Source of the DNA: Candidatus Agathobaculum merdigallinarum
GTDB taxonomy: Bacteria; Bacillota; Clostridia; Oscillospirales; Butyricicoccaceae
DNA: 16,113 nt
Direction of reading: 5' to 3'
NCBI GenBank assembly: GCA_019115425.1
Contig: DXDO01000074.1
Span: 1 to 16,113, forward strand
Positions 6,679-13,533 of the stretch are shown here, piece by piece. Each line of letters starts with the position of its first letter. Position 1 is the stretch's first letter. The notes beneath the pieces were generated by a model, which worked only from the letters and a program-made list of their open reading frames with translations, was not told the origin of the DNA and did not search any database. A program made the translations under genes and the position numbers.

Positions 6679-8331
6679 TTAAAGCGCATCCGCGCACTTT
6701 TTCAGGCGTTCGAGCACCTTTTCACGGCCGAGAATCCCCATGACCGTCTGTAAATCAGGCGCGTTCTGCCGTCCGGCGACCGCGACGCGGATCACCATCG
6801 ACACATCGCCGACCGCGCCCTTGTAGGCATCCGGATTTGCCTTGTACGCCTTGGTATCCGCCGCATAGCCGTGCTGGGACGCGATCTGCTTTATCTTTTC
6901 AAAGAAGCCGTCCGGCGTATCAGCTTCATCGAACACGCCCGCAAAGTCGGACAGAATCGCCTTTGCATCCTCTGCGGATACATGCTCCGGCATGGTATAG
7001 TCCGGCTGGAACAGCTCGTCGAACATAAAGTCCATATAACCCTTGGCGTCCGACCAGAGCGCAAGATCCTTGCGCGGCTTTTTGCCGCCGCGGCCGATCG
7101 CAAGATAGGCCTTGGCATATGCTGGGTCCCGCGTGAGCAGGGCGTGGAACTGCGGATCGTTCTCCGCGCTCCAGTCCGCAATGTAGCCAAATACTGTCTC
7201 CGCATCCATGCGCGAGATGACGTTTTTGGACACGTCGCGCAGCTTTTCGATATCGAACAGTGCGCCCGAGCCGCTCATCTTCTTGGTCGAGAACGGGAAA
7301 TCGTTCATCGGCGCATCCGGATTGGCGCGGCGCCATTCCTCAAAGTTGGAGTTTAAAAGCGTCATCAGGTACTCGAGCACCGCGGGCACCGGATAGCCCT
7401 CTTTAGCGTAGAACGTGAGCGCGAGCTCAGGGTCCTTGCGCTTGGACAGCTTGCGCTTGCCGCCGGTCTCCGGGTCGATCTTCATCAGCTGCGCGGTGTG
7501 CGCATACTTGGGCGCCTTCCAGCCCATAGCGCGGAATAATTGCAGATGCACCGGCAGGGTCGCGAGCCACTCCTCGCCGCGCACGACAACCGTCGTGCCC
7601 ATCAGATGGTCGTCCACCACGTGCGCAAAATGGTAGGTCGGGATGCCGTCCGACTTGAGGATGACCACGTCCTGATCGTTCTCCGTGACCTCCATCTTGC
7701 CCTTAACCAGATCCTCGTGGCGGATCTTGTTCTCGATGCTGCCCTCCGAGCGAAAGCGCACAACATAGGGCGTGCCCTTTTGGAGCTCGGCCTCAATGTC
7801 CTCCATCGGGCGGTCACGCCACACGGCATACTTGCCGTAGTAGCCGAAGTTCTCCTTGCTCGCCTCCTGCTGGGCGTGTGCCGCGGCGAGTTCTTCCTCG
7901 GTGCAGAAGCAGGGATAGGCCATGCCGCGCCGGACAAGGGACTTTACAAAGGTCTGGTAGATCTCCGCGCGCTGGGACTGGCGATAGGGGCCGTATACGC
8001 CGTTGTCGCCGTCGAGCGTTGCGCCCTCGTCAAACGGCAGGCCGAACGAGGAAAACGCCTCGATGATGGTCTGCACGCCGCCCTCAACCTCGCGCTTTTT
8101 GTCCGTATCCTCAATGCGCAGGTAGAACACGCCGCCCGACTGGTGCGCCAGGCGCTCGTCCACCAGCGCGCCGTACAGGTTGCCGAGGTGCATAAAGCCG
8201 GTCGGGCTGGGGCCCATGCGGGTCACCTTTGCGCCCTCGGGCAGGTCGCGCTTCGGGTAGCGCGCTTCCACCTCCTCGGGCGTGGTATTGATATGCGGAA
8301 ACAGCAGTTCCGCCAAACGATTGTAATCCAT
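6679..8331 (-). CDS. gltX: Glutamyl-tRNA synthetase, long clostridial form
   Basis: Class I synthetase joining glutamate to tRNA-Glu. 550 residues, longer than the usual ~480. The HIGH-type motif is GPSPTGFMHLGN (40-51), then FYLRIEDTDKKREVEGG. The second motif is KRKLSKRKDPE (KLSKR at 294-298). The extra length lies in the C-terminal half, including a Lys/Gly-rich insert (GRGGKKPRKDLALW) and the anticodon-binding region. The start at 8331 has GGAG eight bases upstream. An open frame to 8514 would run through the promoter and the next terminator, so it is rejected. First gene of the gltX-glnS operon. Its leader is too short for a T-box, the usual control of such genes in Firmicutes. Confidence 0.96.
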   Translation of the reverse strand: MDYNRLAELLFPHINTTPEEVEARYPKRDLPEGAKVTRMGPSPTGFMHLGNLYGALVDERLAHQSGGVFYLRIEDTDKKREVEGGVQTIIEAFSSFGLPFDEGATLDGDNGVYGPYRQSQRAEIYQTFVKSLVRRGMAYPCFCTEEELAAAHAQQEASKENFGYYGKYAVWRDRPMEDIEAELQKGTPYVVRFRSEGSIENKIRHEDLVKGKMEVTENDQDVVILKSDGIPTYHFAHVVDDHLMGTTVVVRGEEWLATLPVHLQLFRAMGWKAPKYAHTAQLMKIDPETGGKRKLSKRKDPELALTFYAKEGYPVPAVLEYLMTLLNSNFEEWRRANPDAPMNDFPFSTKKMSGSGALFDIEKLRDVSKNVISRMDAETVFGYIADWSAENDPQFHALLTRDPAYAKAYLAIGRGGKKPRKDLALWSDAKGYMDFMFDELFQPDYTMPEHVSAEDAKAILSDFAGVFDEADTPDGFFEKIKQIASQHGYAADTKAYKANPDAYKGAVGDVSMVIRVAVAGRQNAPDLQTVMGILGREKVLERLKKCADAL

Positions 8332-8353
8332 CTTCTTCACTCCAACTTCCTGT

Positions 8354-8371
8354 ATGGGCAATTTTACCCAT
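8354..8371 (-). promoter_or_regulatory. Short hairpin in the gltX leader
   Basis: On the minus strand ATGGG-N8-CCCAT forms a five-bp stem a few bases after the predicted start. The same 11-mer (ATGGGTAAAAT) occurs in the SLH leader hairpin and upstream of the YitT gene. Its function is unknown. Confidence 0.4.
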
Positions 8372-8380
8372 GATAGGACT

Positions 8381-8409
8381 ATTTTATCACAGCGCAAAGT
8401 TCTGTGCAA
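8381..8409 (-). promoter_or_regulatory. Promoter of gltX-glnS
   Basis: Minus strand TTGCAC (8404-8409), 17-base spacer, TAAAAT (8381-8386) preceded by an extended -10 TG dinucleotide. The predicted start is near 8374, leaving about 43 bases of leader. Confidence 0.8.
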
Positions 8410-8418
8410 GGCAAAAAG

Positions 8419-8442
8419 CGCATCAATCGACGCATCAATCGA
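8419..8442. repeat. Two tandem copies of a 12-bp unit
   Basis: CGCATCAATCGA occurs twice back to back, upstream of the gltX promoter. It could be a direct-repeat regulator site or a chance slippage product. Confidence 0.5.
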
Positions 8443-8489
8443 CGTTTCCCGCGCCGGCGTTTTTTTGACAGTTTTTTCCCGCAGCATGC

Positions 8490-8525
8490 AAAAGCGGCAT
8501 GGCGTCCATGCCATGCCGCTTGTTT
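8490..8525. terminator. Terminator of the lipoprotein gene
   Basis: A perfect 12-bp stem AAGCGGCATGGC / GCCATGCCGCTT (8492-8503, 8510-8521) with a six-base loop, A/T runs on both sides. It lies just past the lipoprotein stop on the minus strand and insulates gltX. Confidence 0.85.
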
Positions 8526-8531
8526 TCCCTG

Positions 8532-8894
8532 TTACGGGTTTGCCGTATTGGTATTCGTGTCCGCGTTGTTGCCCGCAGTACCGTTATCCATGCGGTTCTC
8601 ATTGCCGGTCAGCGCGTCGCCCACATTGTCCACGCCGTCCCTCACGGCGTTGCCCGCCTCGCCGACTGCGTTGCCGACATCGTTCACGCCGTCGCGGATG
8701 TCATCGCTGACCGTATTATTGTCGTTTACCGCACCGTTGCCGTTCTGATCAGTGGTTCCGTTGCTGCCCGTTGTACCGTTATTGTCCGTAACCGTATTGT
8801 CTGTGCCGTTATTTTGTGCCTTGTCCGCCGTGTTGGAGCAGCCGCAGCCAAGCAGCATCGTCAGCATGGCCAGTATCGCAATAAGCCTTTTCAT
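8532..8894 (-). CDS. Low-complexity lipoprotein with a repeat
   Basis: A 120-residue exported protein. The signal peptide MKRLIAILAMLTMLLGC ends in a lipobox L14-L15-G16-C17, so Cys17 would be lipidated at the outer face of the membrane. Residues 21-62 are Asn/Thr/Gly/Asp-rich and probably disordered. Residues 67-77 and 85-95 are two copies of an RDGV-x2-VG-x-A unit spaced by 18 residues, likely an amphipathic helix. The tail is again Asn/Thr/Ala-rich. I do not recognise the family. AAGGAGG stands seven bases before the ATG. It follows the Gx transporter gene by 51 bases on the same strand with no terminator between, so it may be read from the apbE operon. It has its own strong terminator. 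Confidence 0.8.
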   Translation of the reverse strand: MKRLIAILAMLTMLLGCGCSNTADKAQNNGTDNTVTDNNGTTGSNGTTDQNGNGAVNDNNTVSDDIRDGVNDVGNAVGEAGNAVRDGVDNVGDALTGNENRMDNGTAGNNADTNTNTANP

Positions 8895-8945
8895 TGCATT
8901 TCCTCCTTGTGCATTTGTCGATAGTATGGGAGGATGTGCGTGAAA

Positions 8946-9458
8946 CTATACGTTAAAATTTATTTTTTTCAAATGCGAAAGCACGACCGAGCAGGTCAGT
9001 CCGGTTATCAGACCGAGCGGCACGCTCATCACGAGCAGCAGCGGCAGGTACGCGACAACCGCGCCGGTCTGCATCCAGATGATCGCCGCGATCACCTGTC
9101 CGATATTGTGCGCTGCCGCGCCCGCAACGCTCACGCCCAAAAGCGAGCAGAATTTTCCCTCCGCCTGCAGCAGCGCCCACATCACGGCAAGCGACAGCAG
9201 CCCGCCGAACAGCGAAAACAGAAACGCGGTCACACTGCCCATCAGCAGCGAGGAGATCGCCACGCGGCATACCACGACCGCGAGCGCATCCTGCGGCGAA
9301 ACGCGCGTGAGCGCGAACAGCGTCACCACGTTGGCAAGCCCCAGCTTGACGCCCGGCACCGGCACGACCGCGTCCAGCGGGAACAGCCGCTCGACAAGCG
9401 ACAATACGACCGCAAGCGCGGTCAGCAGGCCGCAGAGCGTCAATTTTTTCGTTTTCAA
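8946..9458 (-). CDS. Gx transporter family membrane protein (Hpre_diP_synt_I)
   Basis: A 170-residue hydrophobic protein with about five to six membrane helices. Motifs are FPLDAVVPVPGVKLGLANVVTLFAL, GSVTAFLFSLFGGLLS and AGAAAHNIGQVIAA, typical of the family annotated as heptaprenyl diphosphate synthase component I or Gx transporter, related in fold to ECF substrate-binding subunits. The substrate is not known, and the isoprenoid name is probably historical. The start codon is TTG at 9458-9456, with AGGAG nine bases upstream overlapping the stop of the preceding gene. No ATG near the N-terminus fits. It is third in the apbE operon, an arrangement often seen in Clostridia, suggesting a role in flavin-linked membrane redox systems. 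Confidence 0.85.
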   Translation of the reverse strand: MKTKKLTLCGLLTALAVVLSLVERLFPLDAVVPVPGVKLGLANVVTLFALTRVSPQDALAVVVCRVAISSLLMGSVTAFLFSLFGGLLSLAVMWALLQAEGKFCSLLGVSVAGAAAHNIGQVIAAIIWMQTGAVVAYLPLLLVMSVPLGLITGLTCSVVLSHLKKINFNV

Positions 9459-9470
9459 AAAACCACGCTC

Positions 9471-9842
9471 CTAAGAAACGATTGCATCGATTTCAGAAGT
9501 CTCGCCCGCGATGCGCAGCACCACGCGGTTGGGCAGGCAGACCGCCACCTGTCCGGCGCGGGTCAGCGTGCCCGTGCGCACGCAGACCTGATCGCGGCAG
9601 TCCGCGGACTGCATGGCGGCCGTCCGGCCGGACAATACGATCACATTGTGCCCGCCGAGATCGATCGTGCGGTCCGTGCTGTCGGTCAGCTCCACCCGCT
9701 CGACAAGTTCATTATCCTGCCACACCTCGGCATACAGCCGGTCGCCCGACGTGCTGAGCGCCAGCACCGCCGCAATCGCCGCCGCCAGCGCCAGTACCAC
9801 ACCGATGATGACAAAATCGCCCCATTTGAGTTTACTGCGCAT
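9471..9842 (-). CDS. NusG domain II-containing membrane-anchored protein
   Basis: A 123-residue protein with an N-terminal transmembrane anchor (about 9-30) and an extracytoplasmic NusG_II domain. The domain shows Cys82-x4-Cys87 (SADCRDQVCVRTG) and VCLPNRVV with Cys102, the conserved pattern of this family. Despite the name it is not a transcription factor; the NGN and KOW parts are absent. Its function is unsettled, but it recurrently sits with apbE and Gx-transporter genes near flavin-dependent redox systems. The start at 9842 overlaps the end of apbE by 11 bases and its ribosome site (AAAAGGGA) lies inside apbE, implying coupled translation. Confidence 0.87.
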   Translation of the reverse strand: MRSKLKWGDFVIIGVVLALAAAIAAVLALSTSGDRLYAEVWQDNELVERVELTDSTDRTIDLGGHNVIVLSGRTAAMQSADCRDQVCVRTGTLTRAGQVAVCLPNRVVLRIAGETSEIDAIVS

Positions 9843-10851
9843 AGGTGTATCCCTTTTCCTCGCCGAGGAAGGTAAAGGTGCAGACCGCGCCGACCTTGTC
9901 CGTCACATGCACCTGCTTGTCCGCCGTGATGAACACCGCCGCGATATCATTTTGCTCGCAGAAGGCCATCCCCTCTTCCAGCCCCATGACAAACAGCGCG
10001 GTCGTCAGCGCGTCCGCGCGGGTCGAGCTTTCGTCGATCACGGTCACGCTGCGCAGGCCGCTGTCCGCCGGATATCCGGTCGCGGGGTCGAAGATGTGAT
10101 GGTATCGTTTGCCGTCCTGCTCGAAATACCGTTCATAATCGCCCGATGTAACGACCGACCGGTCGCGCACCTCGACGGTCGCCAAATAATCCGTGTTGTT
10201 ATCCGGGTCCGCAATGCCGACCACCCAGTTGCCGCTGTCGCGCCCCGGGTTTTCGCCGTATGCGCCGATGTTGCCGCCCAGCGTCGCCAGAACGCTCTGC
10301 GTCCCGTCCAGCAGTTCCGCGACCGCGTCGGTCGCAAAGCCCTTGCCGATGCCGCCGAGGTCGAGCTGCGCGCCGTTCAGCAGGCGCACCCGATTGTTCC
10401 CCAGCAATTCAATGTTCTGATAACCGACATGGGCGAGCGCTGTGTCGATTTCGGTCTGCGCCGGAACCCGTGCGTTATCCGTATTGATGCCCCACAGGTC
10501 GGTCAGCTGCGCCATCGTGGGGTCGAACGCGCCGCCGGTCAGCGCCGCATACTGCATCGCCGCCTCAATCGCCGCGTAGGTATCCTCGCTCACCTCGCAC
10601 ACCGCGCCATCCGCATGGTTTAAGCGGTACAGGTCGCTGTCCTCCCGCGTGCGGGAGAGCGCGGGCTCGAGCGCGTTGATGCGCTGTTCGAGCCGCACCG
10701 CTGTGTCCTGTGCCTCCTGCTCGGTTTCCCCATAGGCGGAAACCGACATAAAGGTGTCCATCGCAAAAAAATCCGCCGTATAGCTTTCCGGCCGCGGCGT
10801 ACAGCCCGCCAGACACAAAAGCAGCAGAAAGGCCGCCAAAATCCGTTTCAT
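9832..10851 (-). CDS. apbE: FAD:protein FMN transferase lipoprotein (ApbE)
   Basis: A 339-residue exported lipoprotein: MKRILAAFLLLLCLAGC with lipobox L14-A15-G16-C17. ApbE enzymes cleave FAD and attach FMN through a phosphoester to Thr or Ser of partner proteins such as Rnf and Nqr subunits. Hallmarks here are GGIGKGFATD (166-175), HHIFDPATGYP (251-261) and ADALTTALFVMG (279-290, the Mg-binding/catalytic region). The length is normal. The start at 10851 has AAGGAG six bases upstream, while an in-frame ATG at 10884 would add residues before the signal peptide. First gene of the operon with the NusG-II and Gx-transporter genes. No flavin-carrying substrate protein is encoded in the window, so its target must lie elsewhere. 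Confidence 0.95.
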   Translation of the reverse strand: MKRILAAFLLLLCLAGCTPRPESYTADFFAMDTFMSVSAYGETEQEAQDTAVRLEQRINALEPALSRTREDSDLYRLNHADGAVCEVSEDTYAAIEAAMQYAALTGGAFDPTMAQLTDLWGINTDNARVPAQTEIDTALAHVGYQNIELLGNNRVRLLNGAQLDLGGIGKGFATDAVAELLDGTQSVLATLGGNIGAYGENPGRDSGNWVVGIADPDNNTDYLATVEVRDRSVVTSGDYERYFEQDGKRYHHIFDPATGYPADSGLRSVTVIDESSTRADALTTALFVMGLEEGMAFCEQNDIAAVFITADKQVHVTDKVGAVCTFTFLGEEKGYTYAQ

Positions 10852-10917
10852 ATTATGCTCCTTGCAATCAAAAATCCGTTTCAAGGTAATACCGCATCAT
10901 TGTGCGGAATTGCCTTA

Positions 10918-10946
10918 ATTATAATACACCGCAGCAGGATGCGCAA
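10918..10946 (-). promoter_or_regulatory. Promoter of the apbE operon
   Basis: Minus strand TTGCGC (10941-10946), 17-base spacer, consensus TATAAT (10918-10923). A short inverted repeat CCGCA-N6-TGCGG (10892-10907) lies in the leader soon after the predicted start. Confidence 0.85.
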
Positions 10947-10961
10947 GGCTGGGTTTTGCGG

Positions 10962-10990
10962 TTGCGATGTGCGGCGCACTGTGGTACGAT
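10962..10990 (+). promoter_or_regulatory. Promoter of the alpha/beta hydrolase gene
   Basis: TTGCGA (10962-10967), 17-base spacer, TACGAT (10985-10990). It diverges from the apbE promoter with only 15 bases between the two -35 boxes, so a regulator bound there could affect both. Confidence 0.75.
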
Positions 10991-11016
10991 AGCAGTAACA
11001 CAGGAGGTGCATGCGT

Positions 11017-11649
11017 ATGCCGTATCTGTTCATTCACGGTTTGGGACAGTCCCCCGCCGCCTGGTCGGAAACGCTCTGGCGGATGCCCGGGCTGTATGCT
11101 GCGGACGCGCACTGCCCCGATCTCGCCCATCTGCTGCGGGGCACGCCCGCGGACTACGACGCGCTTTACCGCGCCTTTTCGGCATACTGCGCGGCCCTGC
11201 CGCAGCCGCTCCATCTGTGCGGGCTGTCGCTCGGCGGCATCCTCGCGCTGCAATATGCGGCGGAGCACCCTGCCCGCGTCGCCTCGCTCGTATTGATCGG
11301 CGCACAGTACCGCATGCCCAAACGGCTGCTCAGGGTGCAGTCCGCGGTCTTCCGCCTGATGCCGGCGCGCGCGTTCCAGCAGATGGGCTTTACAAAGCAG
11401 GATCTCCTGCGGCTCACGGGTTCCATGCGGGAGCTGGATTTCAGCGATGCACTTTCCTCTATTTCCTGCCCTGCGCTCATTCTCTGCGGCGGGAAAGACC
11501 GCACCAACCGCGCAGCCGCAGCAGAACTTGCCTCGCGCCTGCCGGACGCCCGCCTGCAAACGATCGAGGGCGCCGGACATGAGGTCAACGCGGATGCCCC
11601 GGCGCAGCTCGCGCTGGCGCTGACGCGCTTCTGGCACGCCCAAAATTGA
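11017..11649 (+). CDS. Alpha/beta hydrolase
   Basis: A 210-residue cytoplasmic hydrolase, compact for the fold. Visible triad: nucleophile Ser71 in GLSLGG (69-74), acid Asp161 in LCGGKDRTN, base His188 in EGAGHEVN. The N-terminal FIHGLGQS gives the oxyanion HG motif. The substrate cannot be told from sequence; relatives include MenH/BioH-like and carboxylesterase enzymes, but no menaquinone or biotin gene is nearby. The cap region (about 98-145) is small. Two ATGs are possible. The one at 11017 is nine bases from AGGAGG; the one at 11011 only three, so 11017 is preferred. The gene is monocistronic and ends at a bidirectional terminator. Confidence 0.88.
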   Translation: MPYLFIHGLGQSPAAWSETLWRMPGLYAADAHCPDLAHLLRGTPADYDALYRAFSAYCAALPQPLHLCGLSLGGILALQYAAEHPARVASLVLIGAQYRMPKRLLRVQSAVFRLMPARAFQQMGFTKQDLLRLTGSMRELDFSDALSSISCPALILCGGKDRTNRAAAAELASRLPDARLQTIEGAGHEVNADAPAQLALALTRFWHAQN

Positions 11650-11662
11650 CCAGAGCCATACG

Positions 11663-11691
11663 AAAAAGCGGACGCTGTCGCGTCCGCTTTT
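11663..11691. terminator. Bidirectional terminator between hydrolase and amt genes
   Basis: A perfect stem AAAGCGGACGC / GCGTCCGCTTT with loop TGTC, with TTTT on the plus side and five T on the minus side. It serves both convergent genes. Confidence 0.9.
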
Positions 11692-11706
11692 CTGATCTGT
11701 ATCTGT

Positions 11707-13428
11707 TTATTTGTCGTCCTGCAGGGCGTCGAAGCCCTCCGCACCGGTCCGCACCTTGATGACGTTCTCCACGTCGTACACGAAGATCTTGCCGTCGCCG
11801 ATGTGGCCGGTATACAGCACCTTTTTCACCGTATCCACCACGGTTTCCACCGGCACCTTGGAGACCACGACCTCCATTTTGAGCTTGGGCAGCAGGGTCG
11901 TGTCGACCTGCGCGCCGCGGTAATATTCCGCCGCGCCGTGCTGTACGCCGCAGCCGATGACGTTGGTGACCGTCATGCCGGATACGCCGATCCCGGCCAG
12001 TGCCTCCTTGAGCACTTCAAACTTGGACTGCTTGGTGACAATGACCACCTTGGTCAGCTTGTGGACACCGCCCTCTGTTGTCACGCGGGTGACCGGGACC
12101 GCCTGCTCGACCGCAGCAGGTGCCTGCATCGCTTCCGTGGCCTGCTCTGCCGCCCGGGTTCCCAGTACATTCGGTACGACCGGCATAAAGTCGGCATATG
12201 CCGAAGCAAGGCCGTGCTCAGGCTTGTCGAGGCCCATCAGCTCCTCCGCCTCCGAGACGCGCAGGCCAATCGTGTGCTTGATGATCTGGAATACGATCGT
12301 GATCGTTACGCCGACCCATACCGCCACCGCGGCAACACCGAGGATCTGCGTGATGAGCAGGCTGGCGCCGCCGCCGTAAAACAGGCCGTTTGCAGCCACT
12401 TCTGTGCCGTCATAGTAAGCGAACAGGCCGGTCAGGATGGTGCCGAGCGCGCCGTTGACACAGTGTACGCCGACCGCGCCGACCGGATCGTCCACCTTGA
12501 GCTTCTGGTCGATAAACTCAATGCCGAACACCACCGCAAAGCCTGCGCAGATACCGATGATCGTAGAACCCATCGGCGTGACCACATCGCAGCCCGCCGT
12601 GATAGCGACCAGGCCGGCCAGCGAACCGTTGAGGGTCATGGAAACGTCCGGCTTCTTGTAGCGGATCCAGGTGATGCACATGACAGTGACCGTAGCAACG
12701 GCTGCCGCCAGGTTTGTGGTCATGAACACGCGGGAGGCGACCTCCGCGCCGTTGCCGGACAGCGCGACAGTCGAGCCGCCGTTAAAGCCGAACCAGCAGA
12801 ACCACAGGATGAAGCAGCCCAGCGCACCCAGCGTCAGCGAATGGCCCGGAATGGCGCGCGCCTTTCCGTCCTTGGTGTACTTGCCGATACGCGGGCCGAG
12901 GATCGCCGCGCCGATCAGTGCGCACAGGCCGCCAACGAAATGCACCGCAGTCGATCCCGCGAAATCATGGAATCCCATTTCGCTCAGCCAGCCACCGCCC
13001 CAGATCCAGTGACCGGATACTGGGTAGATGATCGCGGAAATCACCATCGAATAGATACAGTAGGCAGAGAATTTGGTGCGCTCCGCCATCGAGCCGGAAA
13101 CAATGGTCGCGGCTGTGGCGCAGAACATGGTCTGGAACACCAGTGTCGTCCAGTTGTAGCCCTCTCCGACCACACCGTCCGCGAAAAAGTCAAACGCGCC
13201 GAAGAACCCGTTCGTCGTGCCGAACATAATGCCGAAGCCCACCAGCCAGAAGATCGGTGTGCCGAGCGAGAAGTCCATCAGGTTTTTCATGATGATGTTG
13301 CCCGCGTTCTTTGCACGGGTGAAGCCGGTCTCCACCATGGCAAAGCCGGCCTGCATGAAGAACACCAGCGCCGCGGCAACCAGTGTCCAGCCTACGTCCA
13401 CAGACGTAGCAAGTTCCATGATATCCAT
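11707..13428 (-). CDS. amt: Ammonium transporter fused to a PII signalling domain
   Basis: A 573-residue fusion. Residues 1-~412 are an Amt channel with about 11 membrane helices. The site region is FHDFAGSTAVHFVGG, with Asp155 and the first pore His163. GVHCVNGALG carries the second pore His322. After a Pro/Ala/Glu-rich linker (~421-455), residues 456-573 are a complete PII (GlnB/GlnK) domain. It holds LTKVVIVTKQSKF, the T-loop EYYRGAQVDTTLLPKLKMEVVV, the ATP-binding TGHIGDGKIFV and the VRTGAEG end. PII proteins sense ATP/ADP and 2-oxoglutarate and can plug Amt pores; here sensor and channel are one chain. The Tyr uridylylated in E. coli GlnB (Tyr51) aligns with Val508, so that modification seems absent. 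The start at 13428 has AGGGGG upstream. It lies downstream of glnN, behind an attenuator-like hairpin. Confidence 0.95.
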   Translation of the reverse strand: MDIMELATSVDVGWTLVAAALVFFMQAGFAMVETGFTRAKNAGNIIMKNLMDFSLGTPIFWLVGFGIMFGTTNGFFGAFDFFADGVVGEGYNWTTLVFQTMFCATAATIVSGSMAERTKFSAYCIYSMVISAIIYPVSGHWIWGGGWLSEMGFHDFAGSTAVHFVGGLCALIGAAILGPRIGKYTKDGKARAIPGHSLTLGALGCFILWFCWFGFNGGSTVALSGNGAEVASRVFMTTNLAAAVATVTVMCITWIRYKKPDVSMTLNGSLAGLVAITAGCDVVTPMGSTIIGICAGFAVVFGIEFIDQKLKVDDPVGAVGVHCVNGALGTILTGLFAYYDGTEVAANGLFYGGGASLLITQILGVAAVAVWVGVTITIVFQIIKHTIGLRVSEAEELMGLDKPEHGLASAYADFMPVVPNVLGTRAAEQATEAMQAPAAVEQAVPVTRVTTEGGVHKLTKVVIVTKQSKFEVLKEALAGIGVSGMTVTNVIGCGVQHGAAEYYRGAQVDTTLLPKLKMEVVVSKVPVETVVDTVKKVLYTGHIGDGKIFVYDVENVIKVRTGAEGFDALQDDK

Positions 13429-13444
13429 TGATAAATACCCCCTG

Positions 13445-13496
13445 AAAATAAAATTGGCGTGTGCCCTCTGCATCTTGATGCAGAAAACACACGCCA
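13445..13496 (-). terminator. Terminator/attenuator in front of amt
   Basis: On the minus strand a nine-bp base stem TGGCGTGTG / CACACGCCA (13488-13496 with 13455-13463) is topped, after internal loops, by CTGCAT/ATGCAG, and is followed by ATTTTATTTT. It lies after the glnN stop and directly before the amt ribosome site, so it can separate or attenuate amt expression from glnN read-through. Its 5' arm overlaps the small hairpin at 13487-13502. Confidence 0.8.
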
Positions 13497-13502
13497 TTGT
13501 GT
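13487..13502 (-). promoter_or_regulatory. Candidate ANTAR-type antiterminator hairpin, amt leader
   Basis: On the minus strand ACACA-AUGGCG-UGUGU: a five-bp stem with a six-base loop having A1 and G4. It uses the 5' arm of the terminator at 13445-13496, so the two folds exclude each other. ANTAR regulators such as EutV and NasR are known to stabilise such hairpins. The usual partner hairpin was not found. Confidence 0.5.
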
Positions 13503-13533
13503 ATTTGGTTTTCCTGCGCTTTACGCGGCAGGT

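Noticed and set aside
4910..6682. 590-residue open frame on the plus strand over glnS
   Set aside because: It is the antisense mirror of a confidently identified synthetase gene in GC-rich DNA. It has no recognisable domain or sensible composition (Arg/Val/Asp/His-rich).
8332..8531. T-box leader upstream of gltX
   Set aside because: No AGGGTGG-type motif or specifier stem was seen, and the predicted leader is too short.
11803..13431. 542-residue open frame on the plus strand over amt
   Set aside because: Antisense shadow of the Amt-PII gene; Arg/His/Asp-rich with no domain, no ribosome site.
13512..13531. First hairpin of an ANTAR pair after the glnN stop
   Set aside because: The CCTG...CAGG hairpin there has a bulge and a GUAAA loop, not a six-base loop with A1 and G4.
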